Of a DNA stretch of 33,074 bases, positions 15,269 through 24,033 are shown one piece after another. The stretch comes from Metabacillus fastidiosus NBRC 101226. GTDB lineage: Bacteria; Bacillota; Bacilli; Bacillales; Bacillaceae. Location: NCBI RefSeq assembly GCF_001591625.1, contig NZ_BCVG01000034.1:1-33074 (forward strand), written 5' to 3'. The notes beneath the pieces are model-generated. The model searched no databases. It saw nothing but the letters and a program-made list of their open reading frames with translations, and was not told the DNA's origin. The translations under genes were made by a program, and so were the position numbers. How positions within the stretch are numbered: the stretch's first letter is position 1; each line of letters starts with the position of its first letter.

Positions 15269-16579
15269 TTAAACTGGGTAAATAGACCTTCTCCCAATAG
15301 AATGATATTCCACTTGATGCTTCCCTGCTTCTTCCAGAGAGTAACAGTTTCTTCCATCAAATACGACCGGTGTTTCAAGCCAGTTCTCGTAATCATGGAA
15401 TGTAATTTCTTTTACTTCATTCCATTCCGTTACGATAAATACTGCGTCAGCTCTTTTAACCGCTTCTTCTGCACTGCCCGCATATTGAACTTGTTCAGGG
15501 AGCAGCTTTTTCGCATTATCCATTGCGATCGGATCATAAGCGATTACTTCTGCGCCTTCTCTTACAAGCTCTTCACTTAAAATAATTGAAGCAGCTTCCC
15601 TCATATCATCTGTATTCGGTTTAAAAGCAAGTCCTAATAAAGCAATTTTCATTCCTTTTAAAGAACCGAAACGCTCTTTCGCCTTTTTCATTAATAGACG
15701 CTGCTGTTCGTTATTCACTTGAATAACAGATTTTAAAAGATTGAATTCATGCTCTACGAAGCTTGCGATCTGAACGAGTGCGTTCGTATCTTTTGGGAAA
15801 CATGAACCACCGTAGCCGATACCCGCTTGAAGGAATTTATTACCGATACGGTCATCCATTCCCATTCCCTGTGCGACATCTCCTACATTTGCCCCGAGCT
15901 TTTCGCAAAGATTAGAAATTTCATTAATGAAACTGATCTTTGTTGCTAAGAAAGCATTTGATGCATATTTAATCATTTCTGCACTTCTAATATCTGTTTT
16001 AAACACAGGGATGCCAAACGGCTTGTACAGCTCTTCAAGTGTATTTGCCGCTTCTTCACTTTCTGTTCCGATGACAATACGGTCACCGTTAAATGTATCT
16101 GATACAGCTGATCCTTCTCTTAGGAACTCCGGATTGGAAGCAACTTCTACTTTTACATCTGCTTTTATATGTTCTAAAATAATCCGCTTTACTTTTTCAT
16201 TCGTGCCGACTGGTACAGTGCTTTTCGTTATAACGATTGCGTCTTTCTGCAAGTTCTCTGCAATATCAATTGCCACCTGCTCCACAAATCGTAAATCAGC
16301 TGTACCGTCTTCCTGTTGCGGTGTACCGACAGCAATATAGATGACATCTGCATCTTTAAATGCCTTGTTATGCTCTGTTGTAAAGTTAAGTCTTCCCGCC
16401 TCGTAGTTTTTCACCATAAGCTCTTCTAAGCCCGGCTCATAAATCGGCGAGATTCCTTTTCTCATTCTTTCTACTTTCTGTTCATCGATGTCCACGCATA
16501 TAACATGGTGGCCGATATCCGATAAACATACCCCGGTGACAAGTCCAACATAACCCGTTCCTACAACCGCTATTTGCAT
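15269..16579 (-). CDS. ugd: UDP-glucose 6-dehydrogenase
   Basis: Oxidises UDP-glucose to UDP-glucuronate with two NAD+, supplying an acidic sugar for teichuronic-acid-type or capsular polymers. 436 residues, normal for the family. The Rossmann motif GTGYVG lies at residues 8-13, with AVGTPQQEDG and TKSTVPVGT further on, and the catalytic cysteine is C260 in GYGGSCFPKDT. The C-terminal UDP-binding domain starts near KIALLGLAFKPNTDDMREA. I chose the ATG at 16579, preceded by GGAGGAAAG. A longer reading to 16609 would overlap galU and lacks a ribosome site. It lies 1 nt after galU, whose product makes its substrate, and is the last gene of the operon before a strong terminator. The closest known counterpart is Bacillus TuaD. 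Confidence 0.97.
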   Translation of the reverse strand: MQIAVVGTGYVGLVTGVCLSDIGHHVICVDIDEQKVERMRKGISPIYEPGLEELMVKNYEAGRLNFTTEHNKAFKDADVIYIAVGTPQQEDGTADLRFVEQVAIDIAENLQKDAIVITKSTVPVGTNEKVKRIILEHIKADVKVEVASNPEFLREGSAVSDTFNGDRIVIGTESEEAANTLEELYKPFGIPVFKTDIRSAEMIKYASNAFLATKISFINEISNLCEKLGANVGDVAQGMGMDDRIGNKFLQAGIGYGGSCFPKDTNALVQIASFVEHEFNLLKSVIQVNNEQQRLLMKKAKERFGSLKGMKIALLGLAFKPNTDDMREAASIILSEELVREGAEVIAYDPIAMDNAKKLLPEQVQYAGSAEEAVKRADAVFIVTEWNEVKEITFHDYENWLETPVVFDGRNCYSLEEAGKHQVEYHSIGRRSIYPV

Positions 16580-16580
16580 T

Positions 16581-17471
16581 TTACTTTCCTCCATTATCCT
16601 TTGCGACAACTTTTTTTAAATAATCCAGCACTTCATCTCTTAAGTCTTCCCGCTCTAGTGCGAAATCAACAGAAGCTTTAATGAAACCGAATTTATCTCC
16701 CACGTCGTATCTTATACCTGAGAACGGGTATGCTACGACAGAGTGAACATCGTTTAAAATTTTAAGTGCATCTGTTAATTGAATTTCTCCGCCCGCGCCA
16801 GTCGGAAGGTCTTCTAAAATATGAAAAATATCAGGTGTTAAAATATAACGTCCCATAATCGCATAATTTGACGGTGCTTCACTTCTATCCGGCTTTTCAA
16901 CGAGTGAATCGATTGTAATAACGCCGGCTTCCGTCTGTTCAGCTCTCGGTGCGATGATACCATATTTCGATACATCCTCATCTGCTACCTGCTGAACACC
17001 AACGACAGAGCATTCTGTTCTTTCATACATATCAATTAATTGTTTTGTACATGGAGTATCTGATTTTACGATATCATCTCCAAGCAGTACGGCGAAAGGT
17101 TCATTACCGATAAAACGGCTTGCACAATGGATCGCATGTCCAAGTCCTTTCGGTTCTTTTTGACGAATATAATGGATGTTCGCAAGATTAGAAATAGCCT
17201 GCACTTCATCCAACATCGCTGTCTTCCCTTTTTTCGCCAATGTTTCTTCTAATTCATATGATTTATCAAAATGGTCTTCAATCGCTCGCTTTCCACGTCC
17301 GCTTACAATAATAATGTCTTCAATCCCTGATGCTACTGCTTCTTCAATAATATATTGAATTGTCGGTTTATCAACAATCGGCAGCATTTCCTTTGGCTGT
17401 GCTTTCGTAGCCGGTAGGAATCTTGTTCCTAGTCCTGCTGCTGGTATAATCGCTTTTCTTACTTTCATCAT
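16581..17471 (-). CDS. galU: UTP-glucose-1-phosphate uridylyltransferase
   Basis: Makes UDP-glucose from UTP and glucose-1-phosphate. 296 residues. Signatures seen: the nucleotide-binding N-terminus [20 protein letters not shown] with [20 protein letters not shown], then [33 protein letters not shown] and [18 protein letters not shown]. It has the standard GalU/GtaB architecture with no missing motif. The start has two adjacent ATGs (17471 and 17468) behind GGGAGAGGG. The gene sits 13 nt after a glycosyltransferase and directly before ugd, forming a UDP-glucuronate supply pair. A second copy elsewhere in the genome is possible, since Bacillus often has several paralogues. Confidence 0.96.
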   Translation of the reverse strand: MMKVRKAIIPAAGLGTRFLPATKAQPKEMLPIVDKPTIQYIIEEAVASGIEDIIIVSGRGKRAIEDHFDKSYELEETLAKKGKTAMLDEVQAISNLANIHYIRQKEPKGLGHAIHCASRFIGNEPFAVLLGDDIVKSDTPCTKQLIDMYERTECSVVGVQQVADEDVSKYGIIAPRAEQTEAGVITIDSLVEKPDRSEAPSNYAIMGRYILTPDIFHILEDLPTGAGGEIQLTDALKILNDVHSVVAYPFSGIRYDVGDKFGFIKASVDFALEREDLRDEVLDYLKKVVAKDNGGK

Positions 17472-17483
17472 ATAACCCTCTCC

Positions 17484-18254
17484 CTATTTCAAATACGTTT
17501 TCTTAACTGCGTGAAAGGCATAGCCCAGAAAGCTGATAATAGATGTCGTTAAGTTAAGTTTTTCAATATCACGGTACACTTTCCACGTTTGTTTCGCGGC
17601 TTTTACTTTATTGCTTGAAATTGACCCTGGCACGAGACGATACTTCGCTAATACTTCCTGTAATCCATGAGCTGTTATTCCTCTTTTTAAGATAGAAAGC
17701 CATAAAGCAAAGTCCTGTCTTGTCCGAATGTTCGGCATTTCAAACGGTCCTGTTTTTTCTCTATTGACGACAACAGTTAAGCAGCCGATAATCGTATTTC
17801 GCAATAATCCTTTATAATTGATCTGGCTTGGAACATTAATAGTACGATTCAATAAATTCCCGTCCACATCCATAAGCTCGTACTCTGTATATGTAAAGGC
17901 ATAATCATTTTCTTCCATAAAAGCAATTTGCTTTTCTAATTTTTCCGGCACCCAAAGATCATCACTGTCTAAAAAGGCGATATATTTCCCCTTGGCCGCT
18001 TTAATTGCCGTATTGCGGGCAACCGCTGCACCGCTGTTTTCCGTCAGTTCAATAAGTTTAATCCGCTCGTCCTGTTCGATAAAGCTCCGGATCAGCTGTC
18101 TTGATTCGTCTTTTGAACAATCATCAACAATAAGCATTTCCCAGTTCTCATACGTCTGTGCCATAACGGACTTAATCGTATCAGGAATAAACCGGGTACT
18201 GTTATAAGAAGGAGTGATAATAGAAACGAGTGGCTGCTTTATCTGTCCGCTCAA
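17484..18254 (-). CDS. Family 2 glycosyltransferase
   Basis: An inverting GT-A glycosyltransferase that adds a sugar from a nucleotide donor to a growing wall or surface polysaccharide. 256 residues. Motifs: VSIITPSYNSTRFI at the start, LIVDDCSKDES (nucleotide-binding Asp), AVARNTAIKAAKGKYIAFLD followed by the DSDD metal-binding motif, and later TRQDFALWLSILKRG. The C-terminus has a hydrophobic helix (SIISFLGYAFHAVKK) that may attach to the membrane. It starts at TTG (18254), overlapping the previous gene's stop in TTGA, so translation is coupled; AGAAGGTGAGAAG provides the ribosome site. Donor and acceptor cannot be read from sequence. Confidence 0.92.
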   Translation of the reverse strand: MSGQIKQPLVSIITPSYNSTRFIPDTIKSVMAQTYENWEMLIVDDCSKDESRQLIRSFIEQDERIKLIELTENSGAAVARNTAIKAAKGKYIAFLDSDDLWVPEKLEKQIAFMEENDYAFTYTEYELMDVDGNLLNRTINVPSQINYKGLLRNTIIGCLTVVVNREKTGPFEMPNIRTRQDFALWLSILKRGITAHGLQEVLAKYRLVPGSISSNKVKAAKQTWKVYRDIEKLNLTTSIISFLGYAFHAVKKTYLK

Positions 18255-19360
18255 CTTCTCACCTTCTTTCTATTTAATTTCTGTTCATAAAGTGTCACCA
18301 TGTATGCTGCATTTTCTTCCCAGCGGTATAGCTTTTCCACATGAGGTCTTCCCCGTTTTCCCATTTCTATTCCCTTTTCAGGATTTTCCATGAAATAAAG
18401 CATTTTCTCTGCAATTGCTTCTGCATTTTTCGTCTCAATGACAAAGCCTGTCTCGTTATCGATAACTACTTCCGGCAAGCCGCCGACATTTGCGACAACG
18501 ACTGGAACTTCACAGGCCTGCGCTTCCACTGCTGCCACTCCGAAGCTTTCACTGTCCAGTGTAGAAGGGACAAAAAAGACATCAAATTCATTAATCTTAG
18601 CCGGGACTTCATGATGAGAAATTCTTCCCGTAAACGTCGTATGCTCTGCGATCTGCAGTTCATTTGCCAGACGTTTATAATCATCAAGCATCGGTCCACC
18701 GCCAACGATAGTTAAATGGGTTTTATTAAAGAGCTGCTCGTCCACTTTTTCTTTAAAAATAGCATATCCTTTTAACAGGTAGGCGATACCGTATTTCTCA
18801 GTCATCGTTTTTACAATACCGAAGTTAATCTTATCTTTTGAATGCTGACTTTCTTCATAAGGACGGAAGACATCGAGATTGACACCGAATGGAGTTACTT
18901 CAATTTCTTTGGCTGTATACTTGGCTGTTTCCACTTTCATTACTTCACTCGTCGAACAGATCATATCAGCTTTCTTCAATGCATATTTTACCATAAATGT
19001 ATTAAGTGCACCTTCTTTAGGAAAGTCATAAATATCCATTCCCCATACAGAAATAACATAAGGATGGTAATTAGCCATTGCACCGATAACTCCGTAACTT
19101 GATACGTAATGTGCATGAAGAATCTCCGGTCTCTCTTCTTTTAAGATTTTTTTCAATGCTGGTACTGTAAGGAAATATGTAAGCTTATTACCCCCAACTT
19201 CTAAATAATATGTTTTTACATTTTTCCAATGTGTGCGGTCTTCTTCATCTTTATGGCTGTCAAAACTGATGTTAATGACATCGAAACCGATGCTGTTATA
19301 ATAATCGAGGAATTTCTTCGTATGAACATTATTTGCTGGTGCTAGTACAGCTATTTTCAA
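18251..19360 (-). CDS. Family 4 glycosyltransferase
   Basis: A retaining GT-B glycosyltransferase with two Rossmann domains, 369 residues. It starts KIAVLAPANNVHTKKFLDYY. The N-terminal domain includes ILHAHYVSSYGVIGAMA and MDIYDFPKEG. The C-terminal GT4 signature is clear: LTIVGGGPMLDDYKRLA, TFTGRISHHEVPA, and the E-x7-E region ESFGVAAVEAQACEVPVV followed by VGGLPEVVIDNETGFV. The start is TTG at 19360 behind GGGAGGAACAA and overlaps the preceding stop by 4 nt. The tight TTGA overlaps on both sides show it is co-expressed with its neighbours. It probably elongates the polymer backbone. Confidence 0.93.
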   Translation of the reverse strand: MKIAVLAPANNVHTKKFLDYYNSIGFDVINISFDSHKDEEDRTHWKNVKTYYLEVGGNKLTYFLTVPALKKILKEERPEILHAHYVSSYGVIGAMANYHPYVISVWGMDIYDFPKEGALNTFMVKYALKKADMICSTSEVMKVETAKYTAKEIEVTPFGVNLDVFRPYEESQHSKDKINFGIVKTMTEKYGIAYLLKGYAIFKEKVDEQLFNKTHLTIVGGGPMLDDYKRLANELQIAEHTTFTGRISHHEVPAKINEFDVFFVPSTLDSESFGVAAVEAQACEVPVVVANVGGLPEVVIDNETGFVIETKNAEAIAEKMLYFMENPEKGIEMGKRGRPHVEKLYRWEENAAYMVTLYEQKLNRKKVRS

Positions 19361-20496
19361 TCATTGTTCCTCCCAACTCTTATGTTCTCCATATCTTTTG
19401 CAACTTGGCATACTCTTGCATACCAGCTGTGATTCTTTTTCGCATTTTGCTCAATTTGCTGTTTTGCTTCCTTATACCGATCTGTCTGAAGAAGGTCTAA
19501 GACAGCTTGTGCATAATTATCTTTGTCAACAGTTGATACCGTTCCAAATCCCTGCTCAGTTAAAATTCTCGCTTGTGCATCACAATCCGTTGCTGCAACA
19601 GGAAGATGATATGATAAATATTCAAATAATTTAACTGGAACAGCAAAGTCATGATAAGCATTCTTTTCTCTCGGTATGAGTGCTATATGTGTATGCTTAT
19701 AAATATCAATAAGCTCGTCACCTGACAGATGGCGGACATTCAGCCATGAATACTGCTCATATTGTTGCATTTCCTTGTACTTATTGTACTCCTCTTTACG
19801 GCAAACTAATTCAAGTTTCACAACTGTTTCCTTTTCATTTATCTGTTTGAACGATTCGAGCATCATTAAAATACCGATCTGGTCGCTGATGCCGCCGACG
19901 AAAACAGCTTGGAAAGGCTTTTCAAGTGTTAATTCCTTCTGTTCTGCCTGGACATCTTCCATTCCTGGAGGCAGCTCACTAATAGTTCCTTTCCAGCCGA
20001 CATAACGGTTCATTTCAAGGGAAGGCAAATAAAGAAGATCTACTGACTTTTCGTATGTTTTCAATTCTCTTTCATATACTTTGCGCATAAGATACCTTAA
20101 AAATTTTATTCCTTTTGGAGGGACATACATATCATCAAATTTCCAGTATACATCCCGGTAAAATAAGCTGATTGGAATATGATGCTTTTTTAAGAGCGCC
20201 CAGAAATCACTGTCCATTTTCAATTTCTTCGGTTTTCTGTCAGGGTCTGTAAACCAGTACGGCATTGTACTGTTTTCCATGTAGCAAAATAAAGCATCCG
20301 AAAAACGGTTCTGCTCTTTATATTGTTCGATTAAACGTTCACGCTCTGACGTTGTACCGGATATTAGTACCATTTCAAGCTCCTGCTCTGTGCAGTAGCG
20401 CTTGAAAGCTTCTACGATTCGTTTCGGCCTTACACCCGAGCCGCTTTTCGGATTTTTTTGTAATTCGTACGGAAAATATACGATAATATGTTTCAT
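19357..20496 (-). CDS. Glycosyltransferase, GT4-like
   Basis: A predicted GT-B glycosyltransferase of about 379 residues with no sharp match I can name. It begins KHIIVYFPYELQKNPKSGSG, has a middle region FQAVFVGGISDQIGILMMLE (C-terminal Rossmann start), WLNVRHLSGDELIDIYKHTH, and a sugar-nucleotide site FAVPVKLFEYLSYHLPVAAT. I chose the ATG at 20496 because AGAGG precedes it; an upstream ATG at 20514 adds six residues without a ribosome site. A terminator-like hairpin stands between this gene and the epimerase gene, so the lower part of the cluster may be expressed at a different level. Confidence 0.85.
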   Translation of the reverse strand: MKHIIVYFPYELQKNPKSGSGVRPKRIVEAFKRYCTEQELEMVLISGTTSERERLIEQYKEQNRFSDALFCYMENSTMPYWFTDPDRKPKKLKMDSDFWALLKKHHIPISLFYRDVYWKFDDMYVPPKGIKFLRYLMRKVYERELKTYEKSVDLLYLPSLEMNRYVGWKGTISELPPGMEDVQAEQKELTLEKPFQAVFVGGISDQIGILMMLESFKQINEKETVVKLELVCRKEEYNKYKEMQQYEQYSWLNVRHLSGDELIDIYKHTHIALIPREKNAYHDFAVPVKLFEYLSYHLPVAATDCDAQARILTEQGFGTVSTVDKDNYAQAVLDLLQTDRYKEAKQQIEQNAKKNHSWYARVCQVAKDMENIRVGRNND

Positions 20497-20535
20497 ATGT
20501 ATACCTCTATTCAAATAGGATAGAAAAATAAAAAA

Positions 20536-20580
20536 CTCCCGTCATCCCCTATCTTATGGATAGGTTCAGCAAGACGGGAG
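20536..20580 (-). terminator. Intra-operon terminator or attenuator
   Basis: On the minus strand CTCCCGTC and GACGGGAG close a stem that also contains an inner CCTATC/GATAGG hairpin, followed by TTTTTTATTTTT. It lies 7 nt after the epimerase stop. No promoter is evident in the ~40 nt before the next gene, so downstream genes probably depend on read-through. Confidence 0.85.
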
Positions 20581-20587
20581 ATTTGCT

Positions 20588-21511
20588 TTAACTTATAACA
20601 TTTTCATTGTAGTAATGTAACGTTCTTTTTAAACCTTCTAAAAGAGAAGTTCCAGGATTCCAGTTCAATACCTGCTTTGTTCTCTCATTGCAAAGGACAC
20701 TGTCACGAATATCGCCATGGCGCTCTTCTTTATAAATAGCATCGATCTCTTGGCCCGATGCTTCTTTCATCGTTTCAAACAGCTCAGCGATGCTTATTTG
20801 ACTTCCTGATGAAACATTCAATATTTCATTGTGGCCAGCCGTTAATGCATTCACATTTGCAGAAGCAACGTCTTCTACATAAACAAAGTCTCTCGTCTGC
20901 TTGCCGTCTCCATAAATGAACGGCGCTTTATTTTGCGCTAAGCAGTCTGAGAAAATCGCGATTACTCCGCCTTCACCGTTAGCATCCTGGCGAGGGCCAT
21001 ATACATTACTGTAACGGAGAATTGTATAATCAATACCGAATAATTTCTGAGCCATTTTCAAATAGTATTCAACAGAAAGCTTTGACACTCCATATGGAGA
21101 AAGCGGTTCTGTCGGATGACTTAAATCAATTGGCAATGCCACTGTATTGCCGTAAACAGCCGCAGATGATGCAAAAATAATTTTCTTTGCACCGTATTTT
21201 CTTGCCGCCTCAATTAATTTTAATGTTCCGTGTATATTGACCGTTTCATCGTACAGCATATCATTGACTGAGTTTGTTACACTCACTTGTGCTGCGTGAT
21301 GGATAATTGCTTCCGGTCTGAATTCCTTGAACACTTCATCTACCATATCGCTATTAATATCACAGTCCATAATCGGGATATTATGTACAATATTCCCTTT
21401 ATTACCTGTAATAAGATTATCAATTACGTATACATCATGTTTTTCCTGAAGTAATTTATCGACGATATGCGAACCGATAAATCCGCATCCGCCGGTAACA
21501 AGAACTCTCAT
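20588..21511 (-). CDS. NAD-dependent sugar-nucleotide epimerase (UDP-glucose 4-epimerase type)
   Basis: An extended short-chain dehydrogenase acting on a nucleotide sugar, probably interconverting UDP-Glc and UDP-Gal or their N-acetyl forms. 307 residues. NAD-binding GGCGFIGSHIVD at residues 7-18, DNLITGNKGN, the HHAAQVSVTNSVNDM stretch, catalytic SSAAVYG (Ser), then the YxxxK motif in SPYGVSKLSVEYYLK, and the substrate-side YSNVYGPRQD and GDGKQTRDFVYVEDVA. The start ATG at 21511 follows GGAGGAATTT. It is 28 nt downstream of the sugar-phosphate transferase, suggesting that it makes that enzyme's substrate. The exact sugar is not determinable; GalE-like and GNE-like enzymes look alike. Confidence 0.9.
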   Translation of the reverse strand: MRVLVTGGCGFIGSHIVDKLLQEKHDVYVIDNLITGNKGNIVHNIPIMDCDINSDMVDEVFKEFRPEAIIHHAAQVSVTNSVNDMLYDETVNIHGTLKLIEAARKYGAKKIIFASSAAVYGNTVALPIDLSHPTEPLSPYGVSKLSVEYYLKMAQKLFGIDYTILRYSNVYGPRQDANGEGGVIAIFSDCLAQNKAPFIYGDGKQTRDFVYVEDVASANVNALTAGHNEILNVSSGSQISIAELFETMKEASGQEIDAIYKEERHGDIRDSVLCNERTKQVLNWNPGTSLLEGLKRTLHYYNENVIS

Positions 21512-21539
21512 TCTGGAGAAATTCCTCCTGCCCTAATAG

Positions 21540-22214
21540 TTATCTGGCACCTTCACCTGTAAAGATAACTTTTATTGTCTTAAATGCTGTCGTCAAATCT
21601 AATAACAATCCCATATTTTTTATATAATAAAGATCATATGCAAGCTTTTCTTTTGGAGTAATATCGTATCCTCCGTTTACTTGCGCCCAGCCTGTTACAC
21701 CGGGTCTGACAGCTAAACGCATTTTAAACCCTGGAATTTCACGATCAAAATCCTCTGTAAATTGCGGTCTCTCTGGACGAGGACCGATAATGCTCATCTC
21801 ACCTTTTATTACATTGACCAACTGCGGAAGCTCGTCAATTCTTGTCTTTCTAATAAAGGCCCCAACTTTTGTCACACGGGGATCATTTTTACTTGCCCAC
21901 TGTGCACCATTCTTTTCGGCATCTGTTCTCATTGACCGAAGTTTAATGACATTAAAGCTCTTCCCCTTTAGTCCTAAGCGCTCCTGATAAAACACCGCTG
22001 CACCAGGTGACTCCAATCTGATAATGATCATTGTAATCAGAATAATTGGAGCTGCGATAATAAGACCAATGGTAGCAAATATAAGATCGAATATACGTTT
22101 TAACACTAAATTATATACAGTTTCTCTCGGTATCACTGCGGCAACGCGCGGATACGGATTTGGATTTGGTTGATAATTTTCATAAGCTGTTGATTCAGCT
22201 CGATTTACTGCCAT
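21540..22214 (-). CDS. Undecaprenyl-phosphate sugar-1-phosphate transferase
   Basis: An integral membrane initiating transferase of the bacterial sugar transferase family. It loads the first sugar-1-phosphate onto undecaprenyl phosphate. It is the short form of about 224 residues, with one N-terminal membrane segment (LKRIFDLIFATIGLIIAAPI) and the catalytic domain: FYQERLGLKGKSFNVIKLRS, SKNDPRVTKVGAFIRKTRID, ELPQLVNVIKGEMSIIGPRP, and RPGVTGWAQVNG. I chose the ATG at 22214, preceded by GAGGTGATAAGG, over an upstream ATG at 22256. It is the first gene of the cluster, about 110 nt after a good promoter. No flippase or polymerase gene is seen in this window, so the export route lies elsewhere. 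Confidence 0.94.
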   Translation of the reverse strand: MAVNRAESTAYENYQPNPNPYPRVAAVIPRETVYNLVLKRIFDLIFATIGLIIAAPIILITMIIIRLESPGAAVFYQERLGLKGKSFNVIKLRSMRTDAEKNGAQWASKNDPRVTKVGAFIRKTRIDELPQLVNVIKGEMSIIGPRPERPQFTEDFDREIPGFKMRLAVRPGVTGWAQVNGGYDITPKEKLAYDLYYIKNMGLLLDLTTAFKTIKVIFTGEGAR

Positions 22215-22321
22215 CCTTATCACCTCAAAATAACTAAAAGAACATGGCCATTCCATAAAAATAGAGAAGGCTCGACACCTTACTCAAAACACAGTTTTTT
22301 TTAATATAAATCATTATAAAA

Positions 22322-22350
22322 AAAATACCACTTGTTATGAAAAAGGTCAA
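22322..22350 (-). promoter_or_regulatory. Promoter of the polysaccharide operon
   Basis: TTGACC (22350-22345), a 17-bp spacer and TATTTT (22327-22322), with TATAAT also close by, lie about 110 nt upstream of the first gene. The -35 box is 5/6 of consensus. Confidence 0.65.
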
Positions 22351-22540
22351 TAAGAACATTTAGTTAGCTTGGATAAATGTTCCTTATTTGGGTATAAAAT
22401 AAGAGAGATTTCCTTAGCTTTTATGTGCAAAATGAATTTGTGACAAAAGCTTAACAATTAAATTATTCTTATTGTTGTTATAATGAACCAGTTTCATTCT
22501 TCTTACAGTAAAATAGTAACTAACACTTTTTAGGAATGGA

Positions 22541-23929
22541 TCATTTTTCTCTCAATATTTTTTCTTTCATAAACAATGCCTCGTTGATTTCCGCATGTGC
22601 CGGATACTTGCCCGGATGCAGCTTATTCCCTTGCTCTTTAATATCTTTTGCACGCTGTTTTAAGCGGTCTAATTTTTTAAACTCTAACTCCCTTTTTACC
22701 TCATCTGTTTCTGTTTCAATTTTCTCTAACAAGAGGTAGATAGATACTTCATAAATAATTGATTCTTTCGTAATTTTGGCAGGCATAATATATTCATCCA
22801 ATAGTAAGCGACGAATACTTGAGCCATATACTTTACCAATATTTACTTCCGACTTTTTTATTAATTGTGAGTATTCATCATATGTTTGAACAGTACTTTC
22901 ATCTAAAACACCTTTGTTTAATGCAGCAATTAACTGTTGCTGTTTCGGCTCAAGCCCTTTTCTTATTCCATTTACTGCATCTATATAAGCTGCTGTTCTA
23001 GTATACATATCATTTACATAGCTATACTGACTGTATAAAGATGATTGCTCCTTACTCGTTAAATTGCCCCAGCCTTTGTTCAATGATGCCATAACAGATC
23101 TTAACTCATTGTACTGTTCGCTGTATGCTTTCTTTATTTCAAGATCCTCTTTTGACTGAATAAGACTGTACTGCTTGTTTAAACTAGAAGATAAGGCATA
23201 TCCTTTTTTCAAATCTTCTTTCACATTTGAAAGTTCTTTTTCGTTTAATAACTGTTCCAGTGCGGACTGCTCTGAAATGATGATTTTCGGATTTTTCTTT
23301 TCATTCAGCCAAAGCAGAATATTTCTCGCATTTTGCTCTGAAACAGCAACACAGCCTGCTGTCGGACTGGAACTGTTTCGCCACACATGGAGAAAAATAG
23401 CACTTCCCTTTCCCTTAACAATCGGGTCATCGTTATAACGGATATGGACACCGTATTTATATAGTGTCTGTAACATTCTTTCGTAGGAACGCCATTTTTT
23501 ATTAGGGTCTCCGCTATATTTCACCCAGTTATTATAGTCGCTTGAGCTTGGGTCATCAATCCAATAATCTTCTTTCCCTGTTTGACGGTATGTATAAACC
23601 ATTCCAGCTGGCTTTTTCACAGAACCAAAGGCAGTCCCAAGCCCATATATACCTGCTGGTGTTTTCCCATCCCCTTCTTTTTTATAAACAGACACTCCGC
23701 CTTTTCCTACTACTGCAGGGATTGGACCGAGTACTTTTGTAAAGCTGCCGTTTACTTTTTCATATGTTTCGACTATCGCTTTCGTATCCTTTGCGTTCTT
23801 TACTGTAACGACGATAAACTGCTCCTCTTCTTGAAATGCCTGATCAAAGCTATTCGATGCTGCAGAAGCAGTGTCTATGACAGAAAGGAAGAGAAAAACA
23901 ACAGCAAATAAAGTGATTAATTTTTTCAT
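22541..23929 (-). CDS. Secreted L,D-transpeptidase-like (YkuD) protein with an SbsC-type wall-binding domain
   Basis: 462 residues. The signal peptide (KKLITLFAVVFLFLSVIDTA, cut near ASA) is followed by a YkuD-type catalytic domain at about residues 35-220, with GDGKTPAGIYGLG, H181 in FLHVWRNSSS and catalytic C193 in PTAGCVAVS. Such enzymes form or edit L,D cross-links in peptidoglycan. Residues ~240-462 are helical and match the N-terminal region of both S-layer-like proteins (ITKESIIYEVSIYLLLEKIE; IKEQGNKLHPGKYPAHAEIN). The wall-polymer-binding module is therefore at the C-terminus here. The start at 23929 has AGGAGGGTATC; a longer reading adds 7 residues. It lies between the LRR gene and the polysaccharide operon, with its own transcription likely. 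The substrate is unproven. Confidence 0.9.
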   Translation of the reverse strand: MKKLITLFAVVFLFLSVIDTASAASNSFDQAFQEEEQFIVVTVKNAKDTKAIVETYEKVNGSFTKVLGPIPAVVGKGGVSVYKKEGDGKTPAGIYGLGTAFGSVKKPAGMVYTYRQTGKEDYWIDDPSSSDYNNWVKYSGDPNKKWRSYERMLQTLYKYGVHIRYNDDPIVKGKGSAIFLHVWRNSSSPTAGCVAVSEQNARNILLWLNEKKNPKIIISEQSALEQLLNEKELSNVKEDLKKGYALSSSLNKQYSLIQSKEDLEIKKAYSEQYNELRSVMASLNKGWGNLTSKEQSSLYSQYSYVNDMYTRTAAYIDAVNGIRKGLEPKQQQLIAALNKGVLDESTVQTYDEYSQLIKKSEVNIGKVYGSSIRRLLLDEYIMPAKITKESIIYEVSIYLLLEKIETETDEVKRELEFKKLDRLKQRAKDIKEQGNKLHPGKYPAHAEINEALFMKEKILREK

Positions 23930-23990
23930 TTGATACCCTCCTTTCCCCATTATAATAATATTTCAGCCCGCTGTCTTTTCGATTTTAAGA

Positions 23991-24024
23991 AAGAGAAGGG
24001 CCCGTAAAAAGCAGTCCTTCTCTT
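23991..24024 (-). terminator. Terminator of the LRR/FN3 gene
   Basis: AAGAGAAGG and CCTTCTCTT form a 9-bp stem with a 16-nt loop, read on the minus strand after the LRR gene stop, followed by TCTTAAAATC. The T tract is short, so termination may be partial and allow some transcription into the transpeptidase-like gene. Confidence 0.65.
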
Positions 24025-24033
24025 TATATAAGC

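Noticed and set aside
15302-20005. Several plus-strand frames of 60-140 codons across the polysaccharide operon
   Set aside because: All lie antisense to well-supported enzymes and have no ribosome sites.
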